A stretch of DNA of 64,000 nucleotides from Anaeramoeba ignava (Eukaryota > Metamonada > Anaeramoebidae). Below, one piece after another: positions 54,784 through 64,000 of this stretch; within the stretch, counting starts at the first letter, position 1, and the number at the start of each line of letters is the position of its first letter. The stretch lies in assembly GCA_028826165.1 (NCBI GenBank), contig JAPDFW010000008.1, positions 33,859-97,858 of the forward strand, given 5' to 3'. A program made the translations under genes and the position numbers. The notes below the pieces were generated by a model that did not search any database, was not told where the DNA came from, and saw only the letters and a list, made by a program, of their open reading frames with translations.

Positions 54784-57700
54784 ATGCCACCAATTAAAGG
54801 AAATCCAAGAAAAACAAGACCTTCAAGAAGAAAAGGAGTAAACTATTAAATTAAATATTAAATTAAATATAAAATTAAATATAAAATTATTTATAAAATT
54901 ATTTATAAAATTATATATAAAATTATATATAAAATTATTTATTAAATTATTTATAAAATTATTTATAAAATTAAATATAAAATTATTTATAAAATTATTT
55001 ATAAAATTAAATATAAAATTAAATATAAAATTAAATATAAAATTATTTATAAAATTATTTATAAAATTAAATATAAAATTATTTATAAAATTATTTATAA
55101 AATTATTTATAAAATTATTTATAAAATTAAATATAAAATTATTTATAAAATTAAATATAAAATTATTTATAAAATTATTTATAAAATTATTTATAGAATT
55201 ATTTATAAAATTATTTATAAAAATTATATAAAATTATTTATAAAATTATTTATAAAATTATTTATAAAATTATTTATAAAATTATTTATAAAATTATTTA
55301 TAAAATTATTTATAAAATTATTTATAAAATTAAATATAAAATTATTTTATAAAATTATTTATAAAATTATTTATAAAATTATTTTATAAAATTAATTATA
55401 AAATTAAATATAAAATTAAATATAAAATTATTTATTAAATTAACATAAAATTATTTTATAAAATTATTTATAAAATTATTTTAAAAATTATATATAAAAA
55501 TTATATATAAAATTATATATAAAAATTATTTATAAAATTATTTATAAAATTATTTATAAAATTATTTATAAAATTATTTTATAAAATTATTTATAAAATA
55601 TTATTTAAAAATTATATATAAAATTATTTATAAAATTATTTATAAAATTATTTATTTCAAATTAAATATAAAATTATTTATAAAAATTATTTATAAAATT
55701 ATTTATAAAATTAAATATAAAATTAAATATAAAATTATTTATAAAATTAAATATAAAATTAAATATAAAATTATTTATAAAATTAAATATAAAATTATTT
55801 ATAAAATTAAATATAAAATTAATTATAAAATTATTTATAAAATTAAATATAAAATTATTTATAAAATTAAATATAAAATTATTTATAAAATTAAATATAA
55901 AATTATTTATAAAATTAAATATAAAATTAATTATAAAATTATTTATAAAATTATTTATAAAATTAAATATAAAATTATTTTATAAAATTAATTATAAAAT
56001 TAATTATAAAATTATTTATAAAATTTTATATTTATAAAATTATTTATAAAATTAAATATAAAATTAAATATAAAAATTATTTATAAAAATTATTTATAAA
56101 ATTATTTATAAAATTATTTATAAAATTATTTATAAAATTAAATATTAAATTAATTATAAAATTATATATAAAATTAAATATAAAATTATTTATAAAATTA
56201 TTTATAAAATTAAATATAAAAATTAAATATAAAATTATTTATAAAATTATTTATAAAATTAAATTTAAAATTAATTATTAAATTAAATATTAAATTATTT
56301 ATAAAATTAAATATTAAATTATTTATAAAATTTAAATATAAAATTATTTATAAAATTATTTATAAAATTAAATATAAAATTATTTTATAAAATTAATTAT
56401 AAAAAAATATTTATAAAATTAGTTATTAAATTAATTATAAAAATTAGTTATTAAATTAATTATAAAATTATTTATTAACTTAATTATAAAATTATTTATA
56501 AAAATTAAATATAAAATTAAATATAAAATTATATATAAAATTATTTATAAAATTATTTTATAAAATTATTTATAAAAATTATTTATAAAATTATTTATAA
56601 AATTATTTATAAAATTATTTATAAAATTATTTATAAAATTATTTATAAAATTATTTTATAAAATTAAATATAAAATTAAATATAAAATTAAATATAAAAT
56701 TAAATATAAAATTATTTATAAAATTATTTATAAAATTAATTATAAAATTAAATATAAAATTATTTATAAAATTAATTATAAAATTATTTATAAAATTATT
56801 TATAAAATTAATTATAAAATTAAATATAAAATTATTTATAAAATTATTTATAAAAATTATTTATAAAATTATTTATAAAATTAAATATAAAATTATTTAT
56901 AAAATTAAATATAAAATTAAATATTAAATTAATTATAAAATTATTTATAAAATTATTTATAAAATTATTTATAAAATTAATTATAAAATTAAATATAAAA
57001 TTAAATATAAAATTAAATATAAAATTAAATATAAAATTAAATTTAAAATTAATTATTAAATTAAATATTAAATTATTTTATAAAATTAAATATTAAATTA
57101 TTTTATAAAATTTAAATATAAAATTATTTATAAAATTATTTATAAAATTAAATATAAAATTATTTTATAAAATTAATTATAAAAATATTTATAAAAATTA
57201 GTTATTAAATTAATTATAAAATTAGTTATTAAATTAATTATAAAATTATTTATTAACTTAATTATAAAATTATTTATAAAATTAAATATAAAATTAAATA
57301 TAAAATTATATATAAAATTATTTTATAAAATTATTTTATAAAATTATTTTATAAAATTATTTATAAAATTATTTATAAAAATTATTTATAAAATTATTTT
57401 ATAAAATTATTTTATAAAATTATTTATAAAATTATTTATAAAAATTAAATATAAAATTAAATATAAAATTAAATATAAAATTAAATATAAAATTATTTAT
57501 AAAATTATTTATAAAATTAATTATAAAATTAAATATAAAATTATTTTATAAAATTAATTATAAAATTATTTATAAAATTATTTATAAAATTAATTATAAA
57601 ATTAAATATAAAATTATTTATAAAATTATTTATAAAATTATTTATAAAATTATTTTATAAAATTAAATATAAAATTATTTTATAAAATTAAATATAAAAT

Positions 57701-60366
57701 TAAATATTAAATTAATTATAAAATTATTTATAAAATTATTTATAAAATTATTTATAAAATTAATTATAAAATTAAATACAAAAATTAAATATAAAATTAA
57801 ATATAAAATTAAATATAAAATTAAATTTAAAATTAATTATTAAAATTAAAATTATTTATAAAATTAAATTAAATTATTTATAAAATTTAAATATAAAATT
57901 ATTTATAAAATTATTTATAAAATTAAATATAAAATTATTTATAAAATTAATTATAAAATTATTTATAAAATTATTTATAAAATTATTTATAAAATTATTT
58001 ATAAAATTATTTTATAAAAATTATTTATAAAATTATTTATAAAATTATTTATAAAATTATTTATAAAATTAATTATAAAATTATTTATAAAATTAATTAT
58101 AAAATTAAATATAAAATTATTTATAAAATTAATTATAAAATTAAATATAAAATTATTTATAAAATTATTTATAAAATTATTTATAAAATTAAATATAAAA
58201 TTATTTATAAAATTATTTATAAAATTATTTATAAAATAATTTATAAAATTATTTATAAAATTATTTTTATAAAATTATATATTAAATTATTTTATAAAAT
58301 TATTTATAAAATTAAATATAAAATTATTTATAAAATTAATTATAAAATTAATTATAAAATTAAATATAAAATTAAATATAAAATTATTTATAAAATTATT
58401 TATAAAATTATTTATAAAATTATTTATAAAATTAAATATAAAATTATTTATAAAATTAAATATAAAATTAAATATAAAATTAAATATAAAATTAATTATA
58501 AAATTAAATATAAAATTATTTATAAAATTATTTTATAAAATTAAATATAAAATTATTTATAAAATTATTTATAAAATTAAATATAAAATTATTTATAAAA
58601 ATTATTTATAAAATTATTTATAAAATTATTTATAAAATTATTTATAAAATTAAATATTAAATTAAATATAAAATTATTTATAAATTTAAATATAAAATTA
58701 AATATAAAATTATTTATAAAATTAAATATAAAATTATTTATAAAATTATTTATAAAATTATTTATAAAATTATTTATAAAATTATTTATAAAATTATTTA
58801 TAAAATTAAATATTAAAATTAAATATAAAATTAAATATTAAAATTATTTATAAAATTATTTATAAAATTAAATATAAAATTAAATATAAAATTATTTATA
58901 AAATTAAATATAAAATTAAATATAAAATTATTTATAAAATTAAATATAAAATTATTTATAAAATTATTTATAAAATTATTTATAAAATTATTTATAAAAT
59001 TAAATATAAAATTATTTATAAAATTATTTATAAAATTATTTATAAAATTATTTATAAAATTAAATATAAAATTATATATAAAATTATTTATAAAATTATT
59101 TATAAAATTATTTATTAAATTATTTATTAAATTATTTATAAAATTATTTATAAAATTGAATATTAAATTAATTATAAAATTATTTATAAAATTATTTATA
59201 AAATTAATTATAAAATTATTTATAAAATTAAATATAAAATTAAATATAAAATTATTTATAAAATTATTTATAAAATTATATATAAAATTAAATATAAAAT
59301 TATTTATAAAATTATTTATAAAATTATTTATAAAATTAAATATAAAATTAATTTATAAAATTAATTATAAAATTAAATATAAAATTATTTATAAAATTAA
59401 TTATAAAATTATTTATAAAATTATTTATAAAATTATTTATAAAATTAATTATAAAATTATTTATAAAATTAATTATAAAATTATTTATAAAATTAAATAT
59501 AAAATTAAATATAAAATTATTTATAAAATTAATTATAAAATTATTTATAAAATTATTTATAAAATTAAATATAAAATTAAATATAAAATTATTTATAAAA
59601 TTATTTATAAAATTATTTATAAAATTATATATAAAATTAAATATAAAATTATATAAAATTAAATATAAAATTATTTATAAAATTAAATATAAAATTAAAT
59701 ATAAAATTAAATATAAAATTAAATATAAAATTAATTATAAAATTATTTATAAAATTATTTATAAAATTATTTATAAAATTATTAATAAAATTATTTATAA
59801 AATTAATTATAAAATTAATTATAAAATTATTTATAAAATTAAATATAAAATTAAATATAAAATTAAATATAAAATTAAATATAAAATTAAATATAAAATT
59901 AAATATAAAATTATTTATAAAATTATTTATAAAATTATTTATAAAATTATTTATAAAATTATTTATAAAATTATTTATAAAATTATTTATAAAATTATTT
60001 ATAAAATTATTTATAAAATTATTTATAAAATTATTTATAAAATTATTTATAAAATTATTTATAAAATTATTTATAAAATTATATATAAAATTATTTATTA
60101 AATTATTTATTAAATTAAATATAAAATTATTTATTAAATTAATTATAAAATTTTAGAGAACTTCAAAAAGAGTTTATTTTATTAGACAACTTATTAGAGA
60201 AGTTTCTGGTTTTGCACCTTATGAAAGAAGAACTATTGAACTTATTAAAAATGGAAGAGAAAAAAGAGCTTTGAAATTTTGCAAAAAAAGACTTGGAACT
60301 CAAAAAAGAGCTAAAAAGAAAAGAGAAGAACTTCAAAATTATGTCTTATCTTTAAGAAAAAAATAA
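54784..60366 (+). CDS. RPL36: Large ribosomal subunit protein eL36
   Basis: Two exons, 54784-54837 ([18 protein letters not shown]) and 60157-60366, join in phase 0 to an 87-residue protein. Exon 2 carries the eL36 core [20 protein letters not shown], then [20 protein letters not shown], matching human [19 protein letters not shown] and [20 protein letters not shown]. It is slightly shorter than human eL36 (105) because the N-terminus and the Ala/Lys tail are shorter. It is a highly basic structural protein of the 60S subunit. The single intron is 5,319 bp of pure AT satellite, so the gene is about 95% intron. It must be transcribed at high level in a growing cell, which makes this intron striking. 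Confidence 0.92.
54838..60156 (+). repeat. 5.3-kb (AAAATTATTTAT)n satellite intron of eL36
   Basis: The entire intron alternates AAAATTATTTAT and AAAATTAAATAT 12-mers with occasional TTTAT length variants. A distinctive block (AGTTATTAAATTAATTATA then TTATTAACTTAATT) occurs near 56417-56481 and again near 57190-57259, 778 bp apart, showing a higher-order duplication. It starts GTAAAC and ends TTTTAG. Open frames such as 59156-59656 are translations of the repeat. Confidence 0.9.
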
Positions 60367-60641
60367 ATAGAAAAGAAAAGAAAAGAAAAGAAAAGAACAA
60401 TAATTTTTAAAGACATTTTTTTTTCATTTCAAAAATAATAATTTTTCTTTTTACATTTTAAAAGGAAATAAAAACAGAACAAAATTTTAAATTGAAAAAT
60501 TTTTTTTTAAGAAATTAAAAATTTCATTTTTTTCTTTCTTTCTTTCTTTCTTTGTTTCTTTGTTAAATTGTTTTTTTTTCTTTTATAATTTTATTTTTAG
60601 AAAGAAAAAAAAAAAATAAAATTATAATTAAATAGAATTCT

Positions 60642-63600
60642 ATGATCAGAAAATATATTCAAGATATAAATGAAAGTGAAGATATTCAAACAAAAATTAA
60701 ATTTGCAAAACTTGTCTTTCAAGAAACAAGAAATACAACTGAAATAATGGATTTGAAAGGACTTTATTTAAATCTTTTTAGAGATACACTTGAAAATCAA
60801 AAAACACCTCCACAATTTGAAAAAAATTTCATTTATAAATTCAGAAGAATAAACCTTAAAATTATGGAATCTTTTACAACACATTTATACCAGAAATTAA
60901 AGAAATTAAACAAGAAAATTGATGATAAACAAATTGCGCAAATTCTTAATTTTTTGTTTTCAATATGTTTTCAAGTTATCAATCAAGATAATGAAAAAAA
61001 CTCAATTTTATCATTCAAAATAATGAAAATCATTTTCAGATTCACTCAAATCAATCCTTCAAAACACAAAGAGTTCCTGAATTTATACAAAACAATTATA
61101 AAATCGTTTTCTGATAAGAAAACATTGTCTGTTTTAATAAATCAACAAAATGACAACGAATTGACAAGAAAAGGAACTCAATCTTTTGTTATATTTAACG
61201 AGATGTCGATGTTTTTATTTTCAAGCACTTCTTCTTTAATATCAGAAAAGAACCCCAAAAACGAAATAAACAATCCACTTCTTAACAAAATACTACTTCT
61301 GCAAGTTCCCGAAAGCTCCATTTTAACAAATCCTCATTTTTATTTCCAATTTGTTAATTCACGCTCAATAATTTTCTCACTACTTTTCAAGGAATCACCA
61401 GAAAACAAAAGAACTCTTAAACCCATTATCAAACAAGCCTTTCTTTTCCTCAGAAACTCACCAACAGAATCTGTTCTTGAAAGGAAAAACGCCTTTTTGT
61501 TTCTTCAGAAATGGCTTTCTCTTGATCCTGATAGTATTCATTTGTATGTTCAAGATTTGATTGATACTTATTATTTGTTAAACAAAAGCTATGTTTTCCA
61601 TCAGCTTTTTGGCATTCGTATCAATAGAAGTCTTTATCATCTCATCCAAATCTCTTTAAATCGCATCTCAAATATATCCTTTACCAAAATTTTAAATTGG
61701 ATTGCTGATAATTTTAATACAACTAATTTCTCTATTGATTCATCTCAAATTTTCCTCTTTAAAATATATGATTTGTTTGATAAATTCTTCCTAACTATCA
61801 CTTCTGAAAATGTACAGAACTCATTAGAATCTTTATTCAAAATATTCTATTCATTATGGAATAAATTTACTAATTTAATTTTCATGACAAAAAAATTATT
61901 TTCTCTTAATCCTCCTCAAGCTAATATTTATAAAGATTCACAAAATTCAAATTATCATCAGCAAATCAATTTTGAAGAAACTCAAAAAAAATCATTTCTT
62001 ATTATAAAAAATCTTGTTCAACAACTTTTGCAAACTCTAAAATCTCTTCTTTCGTTAATGCGAAGAATTATGAAAACATTTCCTGAAAATATTAAATTTA
62101 TATCAGATAAGCCTGATTATTCTTCTTGGTTCATTTCTAATTATATAGAAGAAAATCACAACAATACTATAAATAATGATTCAAATAATAATAATAATAA
62201 TGATTCAAATAATGATAACAATAACAAAATGGAAATTGAAACATCAGAAAATATCCCTTCAAAAAATAATCACAAAATCCAAATTCATAACAACATTAAT
62301 TCAAATCCTATTATTGAATCAACATTCAAAATAAATAATTTCCACAGTGCTTTACAAGGAATTTTCCCATTTTTTATATTAGATGGTCATCTTGAATTAA
62401 CCAAAACTGGATTTTTATTAATGAATAAAATTTTCAGAAAGTCACTTAAATTCTTGATACATTTTTTTGAAGTTGAAACACATTTCAAACCTACTTCTTA
62501 CTCAAATTCTGATTGGATTTCCTCAGAAAATATTATTGAATTCATTTCTTCATTCTTTTTGGAATTTGGGAAAAAATCATTTTATATTCTCTTCAAAAAT
62601 AATTTACAATTCATTGCAGAAAATGCAGAAAAACACCCTTCATTAATTAAATTAGTCAAGATTTTCTTGGATTTCCCAAATTTTCATGTATTTTTAATCG
62701 AAATCATTTTATCATTTGTTCTTGATTCTGTTACTCAAACTAAAAATCAATCAGAAAATTTGAAGTATTCTTGCTTTCTATTTGAACAAATATTGGAAAC
62801 CAAATTCAATACAATCACATCAACAACAATTACAATTACAATTACAACAAAATCAAAATCAAAATCAAAATCAAAATCAAAAATCAAAATCAAAATCAAA
62901 ATCAAAAATCAAAATCAAAATCAAAATCAAAATCAAAAATCAAAATCAAAAATCATTTTAGTCAAAATCAAAATCAACTAATATTTTTCCAGAATTTACT
63001 AACTAATTTAATTCCCAAATTATTCATCAATCCATAAATATTCTCAAGAAAAACAAAGAATCAATTCCTCATATAAATTTACTAAGAATAACTTTCATGG
63101 CTTCAAATATATCTCCAATATTAAATTCTTCAATTTTTCAAAATTATCAACTATTTTGGAGCTTTTTCATTCTTCTTTTACTCTTTCAAGCCAAACACAA
63201 AAAGGCAATAATTCAATTTATTGTTAATATCCCATTTAATTTACCTTTTCTTCCAGAATATATTCAATTTTATATATTCTATTTAATTCATGCACTCAAT
63301 TCAAAAGAACAAGATTTTGTTCTAAAAAGCTCTTGTTAGAATTGAAAAATTATTGATAATCTTTCTCCCAATATTTCTTTCAAAAATTGGATTGCCTAAT
63401 ATTCAAAAAAAAATTTATTCTTTCAATAACAAAACATCTTAGATCTGAAAACTCAGAATTTCTTGTTCAAGTTTCAAGTATTATTGGTAAATTAGCAGGA
63501 ACCGGAAGACAGTTTATTTATAATTCTCGTGAGGAATTCCCAAATATTAAAGGAAAAAATTATAATTTAAAAAACTTTAAAGTTTCTTTCCAAATTTCTC

Positions 63601-63779
63601 ATTCAAATTCTTTAAATTTTACTTCTAATTCTTTCCAAAATATTTCATTTGATATTTCTCAATGTATCGATATTACTCTTAATATTCTTTCATCGAATTC
63701 AAAATCTCAAAACAAAAATATTCATTTAAATTTCTTGGAAATTTACTTTTTAGTTAGTTCAAATATTTTCATAAAGTAA
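60642..63779 (+). CDS. TRRAP/Tra1-like (PIKK-family pseudokinase) N-terminal part, frame-broken
   Basis: The first frame, 60642-62981, is open for 779 codons. It reads as HEAT-like helical repeats matching TRRAP/Tra1 layout: IRKYIQDINESEDIQTKIKF (human MKKYLQFVAALTDVNTPDET), ILSFKIMKIIFRFTQINPSK, HKEFLNLYKTIIKSF, then KGTQSFVIFNEMSMFLF (human RGSLSLKVLAELP). A 62850-62990 CAAAAT/CAAAAAT tract disturbs the frame. Coding resumes in three successive frames: about 63013-63322, 63326-63405 and 63410-63777. The last contains SSIIGKLAGTGRQF and DISQCIDITLNIL, equivalent to human LHILGKFGGSNRKM and KAIETALDCL. Full TRRAP is near 3,800 residues; here only about 1,000 codons remain before a stop. TRRAP is the scaffold of SAGA and NuA4 acetyltransferases. 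Truncated pseudogene or error-containing end of a real gene. Confidence 0.68.
62850..62990. repeat. CAAAAT hexamer tract with A5 variants inside the TRRAP-like gene
   Basis: About 140 bp of CAAAAT with several CAAAAAT units; each extra A changes the translated repeat (KS to KI to NQ to KS). It lies where the frame of the TRRAP-like gene is lost. Confidence 0.85.
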
Positions 63780-64000
63780 ATATTTCTATGAAAAGAAATT
63801 CATCGAAAATTCAATTTAATAGAGTAAAAAGTCAATAAGACTCAAATCAAAGATCAAAACATTATCTCAAAATCAAGGATAAAATAAATGGCTCATGTCT
63901 GAAGAGGAAGAGAAGTAGCCTGAAAAAGATATATATAATATAATATACCATATATATATTTTTCTTCTTTAATATGCCTACCTACCTTACTATAAGTAAA
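63780..64000. other. Non-coding end of window with shifted composition
   Basis: After the TAA at 63777 no open frame with family resemblance is seen on either strand. The last ~100 bp carry TATATATAATATAATATACC, TATA dinucleotides and CCTACCTACCTTAC, unlike the TTAAA-type repeats elsewhere. Nothing further can be supported. Confidence 0.4.

Noticed and set aside
59156-59656. 166-codon open frame ([16 protein letters not shown] pattern)
   Set aside because: A pure translation of the AAAATTATTTAT satellite inside the eL36 intron; it has no ATG start, and similar frames arise wherever the repeat stays in register.
54838-60156. Centromere or replication origin
   Set aside because: The AT satellite is tempting, but it is bounded exactly by the splice sites of eL36 and resembles other intron satellites in the window; no independent evidence.
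1-64000. tRNA, rRNA or spliceosomal RNA genes
   Set aside because: No cloverleaf, A/B-box or rRNA-like GC-richer segment was recognised on either strand by eye; a covariance-model scan would be decisive.
1-64000. Transposons or integrated viral genes
   Set aside because: No transposase, integrase, reverse transcriptase or capsid-like frames and no terminal repeats with target duplications were found; repeats are tandem, not dispersed.

Overview
This is a eukaryotic window: extremely AT-rich DNA with GT-AG introns, single-gene transcription units on both strands and recognisable eukaryotic housekeeping genes (ribosomal protein eL36, Nup85, WASH, a TRRAP/Tra1-like gene, DHHC palmitoyltransferase, Rab GTPase). 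The combination of RCC1+BTB and ankyrin+BTB proteins with NQ, EN and KE hexamer-encoded repeats, very short intergenic spacers and AT-satellite introns resembles amoeboflagellate metamonads of the Anaeramoeba type. That assignment is an inference from style and is not proven by any marker here.

Layout, left to right. 1-2.3 kb: 3' part of an ankyrin-TKL kinase gene (+, frame-broken). 2.5-4.3: five-exon DHHC palmitoyltransferase (-). 4.4-6.8: secreted/type I membrane protein of MRH type (+), followed by a satellite built from its own 3' end. 7.6-16.7: very large USP9X/USP34-like ubiquitin hydrolase (-) whose catalytic Cys and His boxes are absent. 16.8-21.6: RCC1-BTB pseudogene, an RCC1-BTB gene and a BTB-only gene, the last two ending in CaaX-like tails. 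21.8-23.9: seven-exon Rab5-like GTPase fused to ankyrin repeats (-). 24.9-28.2: two almost identical RCC1-BTB genes (-). 29.1-31.2: WASH complex subunit 1 (-). 31.3-33.2: papain-family protein with the catalytic Cys replaced (-). 33.3-35.4: 142-bp satellite. 35.5-39.2: two coiled-coil genes (-). 39.3-42.2: 19-repeat ankyrin-BTB protein (+). 42.3-45.1: Nup85 (-). 45.4-46.8: seryl-tRNA synthetase-like protein with damaged class II motifs (-). 47.0-52.4: ten-exon PAS-like/coiled-coil/RGS/DUF547 protein (-). 52.6-54.7: DUF4139-like protein (+). 54.8-60.4: eL36, whose single intron is 5.3 kb of satellite. 60.6-63.8: TRRAP/Tra1-like N-terminal part with several frame breaks.

Three themes stand out. 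First, nearly every long intron is filled with its own private short tandem repeat, and the same hexamers also expand inside exons. Second, four recognisable enzymes (USP, papain-like protease, SerRS-like protein, Rab) have lost residues normally needed for catalysis. Third, there are unusual domain combinations (Rab plus ankyrin; PAS-like plus RGS plus DUF547; BTB plus CaaX tail). Several genes act in endosomal or secretory traffic (MRH protein, DHHC enzyme, Rab5-like, WASH, cathepsin-like), but nothing shows that they are co-regulated. Exon joins were deduced by hand from splice consensus, codon phase and family resemblance; no alignment or search was run.
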